In this document: in pieces, positions 8,026-17,008 of the stretch | Layout: each line of letters opens with the position of its first letter | Position numbering within the stretch: position 1 is the first letter of the stretch | Source of the DNA: Burkholderia pyrrocinia | Lineage (GTDB): Bacteria; Pseudomonadota; Gammaproteobacteria; Burkholderiales; Burkholderiaceae | Direction of reading: 5' to 3' | Length of the DNA stretch: 64,000 nt | NCBI RefSeq assembly: GCF_001028665.1 | Contig: NZ_CP011504.1 | Location: 806,001 to 870,000 of the forward strand | Made by a program: the position numbers and the translations under genes | Notes under the pieces: generated by a model | Told to the model about the DNA's origin: nothing | Seen by the model: the letters and a program-made list of their open reading frames with translations, nothing else | The model's database searches: none

Positions 8026-9465
8026 TCAAAGCTGCACCGCGTTGCGCACCAGCTCGAAGACCTTGTTGTTCTCGATCACGCCGTGGAACGCATCCGCGCC
8101 GCGGCCGATCGCACCGAGGAACACATCCGTGCCGCCGTGCGTCTCGCTGCCCTTGTCCATCCGCACGGCCGCCTCCTGGCGATAATCGTCGGCGCCCGTC
8201 ACCGCGTCGGTGAGCGCGGTGCCCGCGCGGCTGCCCTGCACGCGGTTCTCGCCGTTGCCGAAGCCGATGATCGTGTACGGCGCGCCGTCCGCGTCCTTCG
8301 CGACCGCGCCCGTCTGATAGCTGCGCAGCACGCCCAGCACGCCGGGCTTGCCCGCCTCGGTCTTGCCGGTGCGCGCCGCATAACCGTTCAGCACCAGCGT
8401 GTGATCGTGATCGGCGGTGACGACGATCAGCGTGTTCTTCAGGTCGGGATCGGTCCTGCGCACCTTGTCGAGCGTCGCCTTGATCGCGTTGTCGAACGCG
8501 ACCGTGTCCTGCAGCGCGCGCTTCGCATTGGTGTCGTGCAGCGCGTGATCGATCCGGCCGCCCTCGACCATCAGGAAATAGCCGTTCGGGTTGTTCTGCA
8601 GCACGTCGAGCGCGCGCGTCGCCATGTCGGACAGGCTCGGTTCCTTCGTCGCGCCGCGATCGAGGTCGTAGCTCATGTGGCTCGACGAAAACAGGCCGAC
8701 CAGCTTGCCGCTCTTCGTCGCATCGGCGGCAAGCAGGTCGTCGCGGTTCTGCGCGAACGCGTAGCCCTTGGCCTTCAGTTCGTTGATGAGGTTGCGGCCG
8801 TCGGTGCGCTTGCCGCCGCCGTCCTTCGGTACGAAGAATTGCGTGCCGCCGCCGAGCACGACGTCGACGCCGTCGCCGAGCGCGCCGTTGTAGCCCGCGC
8901 CGCCCGGCACGAGCTGGGCCGCGATGTCGTTCTCGGCATCGCGATGACACACGTGTGCATACGTCGCGGCCGGCGTCGCGTGCGTGACGCGCGTGGTCGT
9001 CACGACACCGGTGGCCATCCCTTTCGCCTTCGCGATCTCGAGCAGCGTCGACACCGATTTGCCGTTGTTCGCGCCGCAGTTGCCGGTGAGGCCGGCGCTC
9101 GGCTCGATCGCCTTCGTGTCGGGCGACATCGAGATCACTTCGTTGTTGGTCTTGACGCCGGTCATGTACGCCGACATCGACGGCGCGCTGTCCGTCACCT
9201 GCGCATCGTTGGAATAGGTCTTCACGAACGCGGATTCGGGCAGCGTGTCGATCGTGAGCGCGCCGTCTTCACCGACCGCATAGATGCGTGCGGCCGTCAG
9301 CGTCGTCATCCCCATGCCGTCGCCGAGGAAAAAGATCACGTTGCGCGCCGCCGCCTGCACGGGTGGCTGTACGGGCGACGTGCTGGTCGGGCCGTCGTCG
9401 CTGTTGCATCCGGCAAGCGCAAAGGCGCCGGCACACAGCAGCGCCGCCATTTTGATTCGATTCAT
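8026..9465 (-). CDS. Alkaline phosphatase (PhoA family), lipoprotein paralogue 2
   Basis: 479-residue homologue of the next gene, with the same metal and catalytic set (D49 in FFLGDGMG, S93 in VTDSAPSM, EGGRIDHALH, TADHDHT, SETHGG). It differs at the N-terminus: FALAGC-N is a lipobox with lipidated C20, followed by a Ser/Thr/Pro linker. It is therefore predicted to be membrane-anchored, whereas paralogue 1 is soluble. First gene of the three-gene minus-strand unit. One GTCACAT-like half-site occurs upstream, but no full Pho box was found. The tandem pair presumably arose by duplication. Confidence 0.95.
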   Translation of the reverse strand: MNRIKMAALLCAGAFALAGCNSDDGPTSTSPVQPPVQAAARNVIFFLGDGMGMTTLTAARIYAVGEDGALTIDTLPESAFVKTYSNDAQVTDSAPSMSAYMTGVKTNNEVISMSPDTKAIEPSAGLTGNCGANNGKSVSTLLEIAKAKGMATGVVTTTRVTHATPAATYAHVCHRDAENDIAAQLVPGGAGYNGALGDGVDVVLGGGTQFFVPKDGGGKRTDGRNLINELKAKGYAFAQNRDDLLAADATKSGKLVGLFSSSHMSYDLDRGATKEPSLSDMATRALDVLQNNPNGYFLMVEGGRIDHALHDTNAKRALQDTVAFDNAIKATLDKVRRTDPDLKNTLIVVTADHDHTLVLNGYAARTGKTEAGKPGVLGVLRSYQTGAVAKDADGAPYTIIGFGNGENRVQGSRAGTALTDAVTGADDYRQEAAVRMDKGSETHGGTDVFLGAIGRGADAFHGVIENNKVFELVRNAVQL

Positions 9466-9620
9466 GTCGCCGATTCCCCCCCGGTGTTTAGCCTTTCGAA
9501 ATGAAAGGCGATGGTAGGAACCTGATGTGACGGCAATATGAATGGAAATTGGAAGGATCGGTATGACTTATGAAAGAAACCGGCGCGGCGCCGGGTGCGG
9601 GCGCCCTGCGCACGGCTGCG

Positions 9621-10211
9621 TCAACCGGTGTGTTCGGCGGCGGCGCTGCGCACGGTCACGATGCGCGCAGGCGGAATATTTGCCCAGACGATACGACTGC
9701 CGCAGGCAACAAATGCCGAATCGCCCAGCGGATGACGGCGGGGCGTGCGCAAGTCGTACGTGAATTGAATCATCACGCCGTCGGCCGACAGCACCCGACG
9801 GCATTGATCGACGATGGCCGTCACGTCCTCGCGCGGCAGCGTGCGCAACGGCAGGCACGACACGATCGCATCGACCCGCGCGGCGGGCGGCAGCAGCCGT
9901 TCGAGCTGCCGCGCATCGCCCCACACGATCGACACATCCGGAAAGCGTCGCCGCAGGTGCTGCACGAACGCCGGCGAACGCTCGACCACGACGAGGCGCC
10001 GTGGCGCGACGCCGCGTTCGAGCAACGCCGCGGTGATCGCGCCGGTGCCGCCGCCGAGTTCGACGACCAGCCCGTCGCCGTCCGGCACCGCGTCGGCCAT
10101 CTCGCGCGCCAGATGCCGCGAACTCGGGCACAACGCGCCCACCGCGGCCGGGCGGCCGACCCACTCGCGCACGAACAGTGCCGAGACACGCCACGCGTTT
10201 GGCCAGATCAT
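9621..10211 (-). CDS. SAM-dependent methyltransferase, phospholipid N-methyltransferase-like
   Basis: 196-residue class I methyltransferase. Motif I is ELGGGTGAIT at residues 51-60, followed by VVVERSPAF (acidic end of strand 2) and an aspartate-containing VDAIVSCLPL segment. This SCLPL form is seen in the PmtA-type phosphatidylethanolamine methyltransferases and related rRNA-dimethylase-like enzymes. No signal peptide. The start at 10211 is chosen because AAGG lies upstream and because a tiny ORF ends there with an ATGA overlap; the frame reaches further upstream without support. The substrate is not fixed by sequence. Confidence 0.8.
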   Translation of the reverse strand: MIWPNAWRVSALFVREWVGRPAAVGALCPSSRHLAREMADAVPDGDGLVVELGGGTGAITAALLERGVAPRRLVVVERSPAFVQHLRRRFPDVSIVWGDARQLERLLPPAARVDAIVSCLPLRTLPREDVTAIVDQCRRVLSADGVMIQFTYDLRTPRRHPLGDSAFVACGSRIVWANIPPARIVTVRSAAAEHTG

Positions 10212-10297
10212 TGGCCGGCCTTGAGCGGTTGCGCTGTCGGCTTCGACGTGCCGATGACTTCGTGGAACAGGGCTACGGCGACACGGGGCTCTTTCAC
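10208..10297 (-). CDS. Tiny ORF translationally overlapping the methyltransferase
   Basis: A 29-codon frame (VKEPRVAVALFHEVIGTS... ending KAGQ) starts with GTG at 10297, six bases after a strong AGGAGG. An ATG at 10303 would give 31 codons, but the Shine-Dalgarno would be too close. Its TGA overlaps the methyltransferase ATG (ATGA), a classic coupling arrangement. It may be a leader peptide that loads ribosomes onto the methyltransferase, or a small protein. No family is recognised. Confidence 0.45.
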   Translation of the reverse strand: MKEPRVAVALFHEVIGTSKPTAQPLKAGQ

Positions 10298-10494
10298 GTG
10301 CATCCTCCTGGACGAATCGGTCCGTCGCAGGAAGAGCGACGATCAAATCGATTCTAGGAAATGCAATCTTAAGGCGACGTGAAGATTGTCCCTAATAGCC
10401 CGCGCCGCCACATCCGTGGGTGGGCCGCCGACGGGCGCGAAGCAGCGCAACCGATCGGGAACGAACGGCCCGCCGCATCGCGCGCGGCACCGCG

Positions 10495-12216
10495 TCACCG
10501 CAGGTTGGTTCTCGCCAGCTCGACGATCTCGTCGCCGCGCCCGCTCAAGATCGCGCGCAGCATGAACAGGCTGAAGCCCTTCGCATGCGCGATCTCGATC
10601 TTCGGCGGCATCGCGAGCTCGTACTTCGACGTGACGACGTCGACCACCGCCGGCCCGTCATGCGCGAACGCCATGCGCAGCGCCTCCTCGACGTTCTCCG
10701 AATGCTCGACGCGCACGCTGAAGATGCCCGCACCCTTCGCGATCGCCGCGAAATCGGTCGGGCTCAGGTCGACGTTGGTATCGAGATAGCCGGCCGCCTT
10801 CAGCTCCATCGACACGAAGCCGAGCAGGCTGTTGTTGTACACGACGATCTTGATCGGCAGCTTGAGCTGGCGCGCGCTCAGCAGATCGCCGAGCAGCATC
10901 GACAGCCCGCCGTCGCCGGACAGCGACACCACCTGCCGCCCCGGATGCGCACCCTGCGCGCCGAGCGCCTGCGGCATCGCGTTCGCCATCGAGCCGTGGT
11001 TGAACGAGCCGTGCAGTTGCCGCTTGCCGTTCATCGTCAGGTAGCGCGCGGCCCACAGCGTCGGTGTGCCGACGTCGGCCGTGAAGATCGCGTCGTCGGC
11101 CGCGACTTCGTCGACGATCTTCGTCAGGTATTGCGGGTGGATCGCGCGGCCCGGCGGCTCGGCCACCGCGAGATCGTCGAGCCCCTTGCGCGCGGCCGCG
11201 TAATGCTTCAGCGCATTCTCGAGGAAGCGCCGCTGCGTCTTGCGCGTCAGCCGCGGCAGCAGCGCGGCGATCGTTTCCTTCACGGTGCCGACGAGGCCGA
11301 GCGCGAGCGGCGCGCGGTGGCCGAGCTGCGAGCCCTTCCAGTCGATCTGCGCGACCTTCGCGTTCGACGGATAGAACGGCCGGTACGGGAAATCCGTGCC
11401 GAGCATCAGCAGCGTGTCGCACGATTCCATCGCGTGATAGCCGGAGCTGAAGCCGATCAGCCCCGTCATCCCGACGTCGAACGGGTTATCCCATTCGACG
11501 AACTGCTTGCCGCGCAGCGCATGCACGACCGGCGCGCCGAGCGTATCGGCCAGCGCGACCACTTCGTCGTGCGCGCCCTGCGTGCCGCTGCCGCACAGCA
11601 GCGTGACCGCGTCGGACGCATCGAGCAGCGCCGCGAGCCGGTCGAGATCGGCATCGGCCGGCAGGATCGACGGCGGCGCCGATTCGCTCCACGCCGGCGC
11701 CTCTTCCGGGCCGTCGCCGAGTGCGATGTCGCCCGGCAGCACGATCACCGCGACGCCGCGCTCCTCGATCGCGGTGCGCATCGCGCGCGCGAGCACGCGC
11801 GGGAACTGCGACGCATTGGTCACGAGCTCCGCGAAGTGACTGCACTCGCGGAACAGTTCCTGCGGATGGGTTTCCTGGAAGTAGCCGAGCCCGATTTCGG
11901 TCGACGGGATGTGCGCGGCGATCGCGAGCACCGGCTGGTGATTGCGGTGGCAGTCGTACAGCCCGTTGATCAGGTGCAGGTTGCCGGGGCCGCAGCTGCC
12001 CGCGCACACCGCGAGCCGCCCGGTCGACGCGGCGTCCGCGCCGGCCGCGAACGCGGCGCTTTCCTCGTGCCGCGTATGCATCCAGCGGATCGACCCGATC
12101 TGGGCCAGGCTGAACGACAGGCCGTTCAGGCTGTCGCCCGTCACGCCCCAGATACGCTCGACGCCCGCTGCCGCGAGCGTCTTCGCCAGGTATTCCGCCA
12201 TCGTCTGTCTTGCCAT
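10495..12216 (-). CDS. poxB: Pyruvate dehydrogenase (quinone), PoxB-type ThDP enzyme
   Basis: Peripheral membrane flavoenzyme that oxidatively decarboxylates pyruvate to acetate and CO2 and passes electrons to ubiquinone. 573 residues, close to E. coli PoxB (572). The N-terminal ThDP domain holds the catalytic Glu (E51 in [10 protein letters not shown]) and [18 protein letters not shown]. The central domain binds FAD. The C-terminal domain has the ThDP motif beginning [12 protein letters not shown] and closing with a VVYNNS Asn. The start at 12216 ([10 protein letters not shown]) matches the family N-terminus; the extra upstream frame is not supported. Alternatives such as acetolactate synthase are less likely because of the PoxB-like C-terminus. 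Confidence 0.9.
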   Translation of the reverse strand: MARQTMAEYLAKTLAAAGVERIWGVTGDSLNGLSFSLAQIGSIRWMHTRHEESAAFAAGADAASTGRLAVCAGSCGPGNLHLINGLYDCHRNHQPVLAIAAHIPSTEIGLGYFQETHPQELFRECSHFAELVTNASQFPRVLARAMRTAIEERGVAVIVLPGDIALGDGPEEAPAWSESAPPSILPADADLDRLAALLDASDAVTLLCGSGTQGAHDEVVALADTLGAPVVHALRGKQFVEWDNPFDVGMTGLIGFSSGYHAMESCDTLLMLGTDFPYRPFYPSNAKVAQIDWKGSQLGHRAPLALGLVGTVKETIAALLPRLTRKTQRRFLENALKHYAAARKGLDDLAVAEPPGRAIHPQYLTKIVDEVAADDAIFTADVGTPTLWAARYLTMNGKRQLHGSFNHGSMANAMPQALGAQGAHPGRQVVSLSGDGGLSMLLGDLLSARQLKLPIKIVVYNNSLLGFVSMELKAAGYLDTNVDLSPTDFAAIAKGAGIFSVRVEHSENVEEALRMAFAHDGPAVVDVVTSKYELAMPPKIEIAHAKGFSLFMLRAILSGRGDEIVELARTNLR

Positions 12217-12453
12217 CACGCCCTCACTCGTTGATTGATCGAGACATGCATGAACCGTCTGCGCGTTCGCACGCATCGCAGGCCGGACGAGCATACGCGA
12301 TTGATTCGCGCCGTGTCGCGACGGTGCAACCGGGCCGACCGCCGTATGACGCGCAGGCACGCGACTGGCTCGATCCGTCGCCGCGCAGCGCGGCGGCGGT
12401 CATCGTTTCGTCGCCGTCGCGTCGGCGAACGGACCGGCCGGCAGGCGCCGCGC

Positions 12454-12981
12454 TCAGCTCCAGTCGGACGCCGACTCGTCCGGATCGACGAGCGTGAGCC
12501 CCGCCGCCGGCAGCGGCAGCGCGGTCTTGTAGCGCACCTGTTTCAGCGCGAAGCTCGACCGGATGTTCGACACGCCGGGAATCGTCGTCAGCCGCTCGAT
12601 GATGAAACGCTCGAGCGTGCGCATGTCGGGCATCACGACGCGCAGCAGGTAGTCGGCGTCGCCCGACATCAGGTAGCACTCCATCACCTCGGGCCGCTGC
12701 GAGATCGCTTCCTCGAAACGCTGCAGCGCGTCCTCGACCTGCTTCTCGAGGCTGACCTGGATGAACACGTTGATCCGCAGCCCGAGCGGCTCGGGATCGA
12801 GCAGCGTGACCTGCTGCCGGAACAGCCCGAGCTTCTCCAGCGCGCGCACACGGTTGAAGCACGGCGTCGTCGACAGGTTCACCGCGCGCGCCAGTTCCGC
12901 GTTCGTGATCCGCGCGTTCTGCTGAAGCTGGTTCAGGATGCCGATGTCGATGCGGTCGAGCCGCTTGGGGGAGGTGCTCAT
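12454..12981 (-). CDS. Lrp/AsnC-family regulator divergent from the E1-like gene
   Basis: 175-residue regulator with an N-terminal HTH ([24 protein letters not shown] then [20 protein letters not shown]) and a C-terminal RAM/ligand-binding domain ([18 protein letters not shown]). Such proteins form octamers and bind amino acids or keto acids. It is transcribed away from a PDH-E1-like gene with 149 bases between starts. This is the arrangement of mdeR/mdeB, where an Lrp-type protein controls methionine catabolism and a 2-ketobutyrate-using E1. Control of the divergent gene is inferred. The C-terminus carries a longer tail (about 20 residues) than usual. Confidence 0.9.
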   Translation of the reverse strand: MSTSPKRLDRIDIGILNQLQQNARITNAELARAVNLSTTPCFNRVRALEKLGLFRQQVTLLDPEPLGLRINVFIQVSLEKQVEDALQRFEEAISQRPEVMECYLMSGDADYLLRVVMPDMRTLERFIIERLTTIPGVSNIRSSFALKQVRYKTALPLPAAGLTLVDPDESASDWS

Positions 12982-12983
12982 GG

Positions 12984-13069
12984 TCTGAATATTCCTTTTC
13001 TCGCGACGATTCCAGAATATTTACACTATACAACGACAAATTCTGAATGAAATCAGACGCATATTCTGG
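12984..13069. promoter_or_regulatory. Repeated AGAATAT/ATATTCT boxes, candidate Lrp operator
   Basis: The divergent intergenic region is AT-rich and holds TCTGAATATTC near 12984-12994, CCAGAATAT at 13012-13020, ATTCTGAAT near 13040-13048, and ATATTCTGG at 13061-13069. The second and last form an exact inverted repeat 40 bases apart. Spaced degenerate half-sites are what multimeric Lrp/AsnC regulators bind. Confidence 0.6.
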
Positions 13070-13130
13070 GGATCGGCGCGTAGCATGAGTCCCATTGATG
13101 CGTGCCGCCGCCGGCGCGCGGGAGACTCTC

Positions 13131-15863
13131 ATGACGGATCTGTCGAACGGTATCGAACACGCGCAGCGCGCGGCCCTCGCGCGCGTCGATGCGGACCCGG
13201 AAGAAACCGCCGAATGGCTCGAGGCGCTCGACGCGGTGGTCGCGCACGTCGGCCGCGACCGCGCGCAATACCTGTTCGACCGGCTCGCCGAGCATGCGCG
13301 CGCAACCGGCCTCGCGTCGCCGCGCACGCCCGTCACGCGCTACCTGAACACGATTCCGCTCGCCGAACAGCCGCCGTATCCGGGCGACCTCGACCTCGAG
13401 GAGCGGCTGTCGGCCGCGCTGCGCTGGAATGCGCTCGCGATGGTCGTGCGCGCGAACCGCGCTTACGGCGAGCTCGGCGGCCACATCGCGAGCTATGCGT
13501 CTGCGTCCGACCTGTTCGAGACCGGCTTCAACCACTTCTTCCGCGCGGCATCGCCCGCGGCCGGCGACGCGCCCGGCACGGCCGGCGGCGATCTCGTCTA
13601 CTTCCAGCCGCATTCGTCGCCGGGCGTCTATGCGCGCGCGTATCTCGAAGGCTTCCTCACCGAGGATCACCTGAAGCATTACCGCCGCGAAATCGCCGGC
13701 CCGGGCCTGTGCTCGTATCCGCACCCGTGGCTGATGCCCGATTTCTGGCAGTTCCCGACCGGCTCGATGGGCATCGGCCCGATCAACGCGATCTACCAGG
13801 CGCGCTTCATGCGCTACCTGCAGCACCGCGGCCTCGCGAACACCGCGGGCCGCACCGTGTGGGGCTTCTTCGGCGACGGCGAGATGGACGAACCCGAATC
13901 GCTCGGCGCGCTGTCGCTCGCCGCGCGCGAGGGGCTCGACAACCTCGTGTTCGTGATCAACTGCAACCTGCAGCGGCTCGACGGCCCGGTGCGCGGCAAC
14001 GGCCGCGTGATCGACGAACTCGAAGCGCAGTTCGCGGGCGCAGGCTGGAACACGATCAAGGTGTTGTGGGGCTCCGACTGGGATCCGCTGTTCGCGCGCG
14101 ACCACGCGGGCGCACTCGCACGCGCATTCGCCAATACGGTCGACGGGCAGTTCCAGACCTTCTCCGCGAACGACGGCGCATACAACCGCGCGCGCTTCTT
14201 CAGCCAGGACCCTGCGCTCGAAGCGCTCGCCGCGCAGCTCACCGACGCGGAGATCGACCGCCTGCGCCGCGGCGGCCACGACGCGCGCAAGCTGCACGCC
14301 GCGTATGCGCGCGCGCTCGCGCACCGCGGCCAGCCGACCGTGATTCTCGCGAAGACGATGAAGGGGTACGGGATGGGCGCGGCCGGCCAGGGCCGGATGA
14401 CGACCCATCAGCAGAAGAAACTCGACGTCGACGATCTGAAGGCGTTCCGCGACCGCTTCCGGTTGCCGCTGTCGGACAGCGACGTCGAACAGTTGAAGTT
14501 TTACAAGCCAGCGGAAGACAGCCCGGAGATGCGTTACCTGCATGCCCGCCGGGCTGCCCTGGGAGGCTATCTGCCCAGAAGGCGGATGGCGGCATCGAAG
14601 GGGCTGACCGTCCCTTCGATGCCGGCCTGGGGAGCGTTCGCGCTGGATGCGGCCGGCCGCGAGATGTCGACGACGATGGCGCTCGTGCGCATGCTCGCCG
14701 CGCTGATCAAGGATCGCGACATCGGCTCGCGCGTCGTGCCGATCGTCGCCGACGAAGCGCGCACGTTCGGCATGGCCAGCCTGTTCCGGCAGGTCGGCAT
14801 CTATTCGCCGCTCGGCCAGCGCTACGAACCGGAAGACCTCGGTTCGATGCTCTACTACCGCGAGGACACGCGTGGCCAGATCCTCGAGGAAGGCATTTCG
14901 GAAGCGGGTGCGATCTCGTCGTGGATCGCCGCCGCGACGTCGTACAGCGTGCACGACCTGCCGATGCTGCCGTTCTACATCTACTACTCGATGTTCGGCT
15001 TCCAGCGCATCGGCGACCTGATCTGGGCCGCCGCCGACCAGCGCTCGCGCGGTTTCCTCATCGGCGCGACGTCCGGGCGCACGACGCTCGGCGGCGAGGG
15101 GTTGCAGCACCAGGACGGCAGCAGCCACCTCGCCGCGTCGACGATCCCGAACTGCCGCGCATACGATCCGGCGTTCGCGTACGAAGTCGCGACGATCGTC
15201 GATGCGGGCATGCGCGAGATGGTCGAGCAGCAGCGCGACGTGTTCTATTACGTGACCGTCATGAACGAGAACTACGCGCAGCCGTCGATGCCCGACGATG
15301 AACCGGCCGCGCGGCGCGAGGGCATCCTGAAGGGCATGCACCTGCTGCCGTCCGGTTCGAACGCAACGGCACGCGTGCAGTTGCTCGGCTCGGGCGCGAT
15401 CCTCGGCGAAGTGCTCGCCGCGCAGCGGATGCTGAAGGACGACTGGGGCATCGACGCGGCTGTGTGGAGCGTCACGAGCTTCAGTGAACTGCAACGCGAC
15501 GGGATGGAAGCCGAGCGGCGCACGCGGCTCGACGACGACGCGCACTCGACACCGTACGTCACCGCCGCGCTCACCACGACGCGCGGGCCCGTCGTCGCCG
15601 CAACCGACTACGTGCGCGCGGTGCCCGAACTGATCCGCGCATACGTGCCGCGCCGCTACGTGACGCTGGGCACCGACGGGTTCGGGCGCAGCGACACGCG
15701 CGACGCGCTGCGCGCGTTCTTCGAGGTCGACCGCGCGAGCATCGTGCTCGCCGCGCTGAAGGCGCTGGTGGATGACGGGGAACTCGATGCGACTATCGTG
15801 CGCGACGCGCGAGAGCGTCTTGGCAAGTCTGTGCAGCCAGGCGTCGCGCCATGGCAGCGCTGA
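13131..15863 (+). CDS. Pyruvate dehydrogenase E1-like (AceE/MdeB family) 2-oxoacid dehydrogenase
   Basis: 910-residue homodimeric-type E1 component, a ThDP enzyme that decarboxylates a 2-oxoacid and transfers the acyl group to a lipoyl E2. The start at 13131 has GGAG ten bases upstream. Seen motifs are DAPGTAGGDLVYFQPHSSPG-like N-terminal binding residues, the ThDP motif FFGDGEMDEPES at about 248, NCNLQRLDGPVRGN, and the C-terminal IYYSMFGFQR and GRTTLGGEGLQHQDG segments. No E2 or E3 gene follows, so it borrows them or acts as an MdeB-like enzyme. The divergent Lrp-type regulator supports an amino-acid-catabolism role (2-ketobutyrate) rather than central PDH. That role is inferred. Confidence 0.9.
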   Translation: MTDLSNGIEHAQRAALARVDADPEETAEWLEALDAVVAHVGRDRAQYLFDRLAEHARATGLASPRTPVTRYLNTIPLAEQPPYPGDLDLEERLSAALRWNALAMVVRANRAYGELGGHIASYASASDLFETGFNHFFRAASPAAGDAPGTAGGDLVYFQPHSSPGVYARAYLEGFLTEDHLKHYRREIAGPGLCSYPHPWLMPDFWQFPTGSMGIGPINAIYQARFMRYLQHRGLANTAGRTVWGFFGDGEMDEPESLGALSLAAREGLDNLVFVINCNLQRLDGPVRGNGRVIDELEAQFAGAGWNTIKVLWGSDWDPLFARDHAGALARAFANTVDGQFQTFSANDGAYNRARFFSQDPALEALAAQLTDAEIDRLRRGGHDARKLHAAYARALAHRGQPTVILAKTMKGYGMGAAGQGRMTTHQQKKLDVDDLKAFRDRFRLPLSDSDVEQLKFYKPAEDSPEMRYLHARRAALGGYLPRRRMAASKGLTVPSMPAWGAFALDAAGREMSTTMALVRMLAALIKDRDIGSRVVPIVADEARTFGMASLFRQVGIYSPLGQRYEPEDLGSMLYYREDTRGQILEEGISEAGAISSWIAAATSYSVHDLPMLPFYIYYSMFGFQRIGDLIWAAADQRSRGFLIGATSGRTTLGGEGLQHQDGSSHLAASTIPNCRAYDPAFAYEVATIVDAGMREMVEQQRDVFYYVTVMNENYAQPSMPDDEPAARREGILKGMHLLPSGSNATARVQLLGSGAILGEVLAAQRMLKDDWGIDAAVWSVTSFSELQRDGMEAERRTRLDDDAHSTPYVTAALTTTRGPVVAATDYVRAVPELIRAYVPRRYVTLGTDGFGRSDTRDALRAFFEVDRASIVLAALKALVDDGELDATIVRDARERLGKSVQPGVAPWQR

Positions 15864-15924
15864 TCGGGCGACGCGACCACGCAGCAGCCAACGACGATTC
15901 GTCGATCAAAAAAAATACAACCGA

Positions 15925-16398
15925 TTAGCCAAAGAGGCGAGGATCCAGCGCGAACGCTTCTTTGCTGATCACTTTCACACTCGACGCAAATTCCGCATGC
16001 AGCGGGTTCAGCAACAAGTTGAAGTCGGTCGGGCAAACGACTGACGGTACGCGCATCGCCAACGGCTCGCCCGCTTCCAGCCAGACCTGCCCGATCCGGG
16101 CGGTCGACTCCGGATCCCGCGACAGTACCGCCCAATCGTCCGGCAGGTCCGGCTGGTACGCGTTGTCATGGACGGTGTCGGGCACTTCCAGCGTCACCAA
16201 AAAAAATCCGCCAGCGGGAAGCAAGCCGGACATATGGACGAGCGCCTCGAGCAACGACGTCGACGCATGGCAGCAGGTGTACAGCACACGCATGCCGCGA
16301 GGATTCCAGCGGCCACCTGCGATCGCCGCGCCGTTCCCGCTCAGGTCGTCGGCCAGGTAGTGCCCCTTTCGTTCTTTCGCGAGACGATACAACCTCAC
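15925..16398 (-). CDS. RES-domain toxin (NAD+ phosphorylase-like)
   Basis: 157-residue RES protein, the toxin of RES/Xre systems; characterised members degrade NAD+ and arrest growth. The start is GTG at 16398 (VRLYRLAKERKG), which overlaps the antitoxin stop by GTGA. The longer frame upstream is only a shadow of the antitoxin gene. Conserved features are the N-terminal YRL followed by GxxxxxGGRWNPRG, the segment VLYTCCHASTSLLEALVH with its Glu, and late serine-containing VVCPTDFNLLLNPLH. These supply the R, E/Y and S residues of the active-site pocket. It converges on the E1-like gene. Confidence 0.9.
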   Translation of the reverse strand: MRLYRLAKERKGHYLADDLSGNGAAIAGGRWNPRGMRVLYTCCHASTSLLEALVHMSGLLPAGGFFLVTLEVPDTVHDNAYQPDLPDDWAVLSRDPESTARIGQVWLEAGEPLAMRVPSVVCPTDFNLLLNPLHAEFASSVKVISKEAFALDPRLFG

Positions 16399-16898
16399 GC
16401 GGCGACCCCGAACTGGGCACGATTCAGAATGTCGCGCACCCGGTCGTAGCCGGGCTGTACGTCGAGCACTTCGAGCGGCTTCAACCCGTCGAGTTCCGCG
16501 TTCGCCCGGCTCATCCACACCGCTGCGCGCTCGCGGTCTTCAAACAGATCGGTAGCGAGATCCAGCACATAGAGCACGCGCGCAACGCGATCGGACTCGC
16601 CTTGCGACAACCGGTCGTGTTTGGCGATTTTCCGCAGAATGGTCGAGCTGGGAAGGCTCAGCGCACTCAAGAGGGACTGAACCGGCACGCCGAGCAACTC
16701 GCGCGCGACGCGCTCGATGATGACCGCATCGAAACCCTCCGCGATCGCGCGTCGCTGCGACATCGGTGCCAACCGGCGAAAGGTGTCGAAATCGCCCTTG
16801 CCGGCTCCCAAACCGTTCGAGCCGCCCCCCGGCGTCGCGGCGCGGGGCGCGTCAGCCCGCTTGGCAGACTGACGGGCCGCAGGTGTGGTTGCTGTCAT
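16395..16898 (-). CDS. Xre/ParS/MbcA-type antitoxin
   Basis: 167-residue antitoxin of the RES toxin. The first 40 residues are Ala/Pro/Gly-rich and likely disordered. A helical HTH-like region follows (VQSLLSALSLPSSTILRKIAK), then the DUF2384 toxin-binding domain with ARVLYVLDLATDLFED and AAVWMSRANAELDGLKPLEVL. That end is the segment that inserts into the RES active site in known complexes. The ATG at 16898 has GGGAG five bases upstream; a TTG at 16910 lies on the ribosome site and is rejected. Autoregulation through the upstream palindrome is likely. Confidence 0.9.
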   Translation of the reverse strand: MTATTPAARQSAKRADAPRAATPGGGSNGLGAGKGDFDTFRRLAPMSQRRAIAEGFDAVIIERVARELLGVPVQSLLSALSLPSSTILRKIAKHDRLSQGESDRVARVLYVLDLATDLFEDRERAAVWMSRANAELDGLKPLEVLDVQPGYDRVRDILNRAQFGVAA

Positions 16899-16930
16899 CG
16901 CGACTCCCAAATGGGTTAATTTGAATTCCC

Positions 16931-16959
16931 ATTGTATACAACCAATCGAGAATTTTCAA
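16931..16959 (-). promoter_or_regulatory. Sigma-70 promoter with palindrome for the RES/Xre operon
   Basis: On the minus strand TTGAAA (16954-16959) and TACAAT (16931-16936) are separated by exactly 17 bases, close to consensus. The -10 region overlaps the perfect palindrome TTGTATACAA (16932-16941), a natural place for the antitoxin to bind and repress. The start codon is 33 bases downstream. Confidence 0.7.
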
Positions 16960-17008
16960 TCGACCAAATGGCATAGCCGTGATCGCCGGGAACCGCCGGC
17001 GCGCTCCG

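Noticed and set aside
8083..9504. 473-codon plus-strand frame opposite the second alkaline phosphatase
   Set aside because: Antisense shadow; the minus strand carries the full catalytic set.
9466..9600. Pho box upstream of the phosphatase operon
   Set aside because: Only one GTCACAT-like half-site is visible; the second half at 11-base spacing is absent.
13053..15545. Very long minus-strand frame opposite the E1-like gene
   Set aside because: It is Arg/Ala/Val-rich without a family match and is the expected antisense shadow of a GC-rich gene; no ribosome site.
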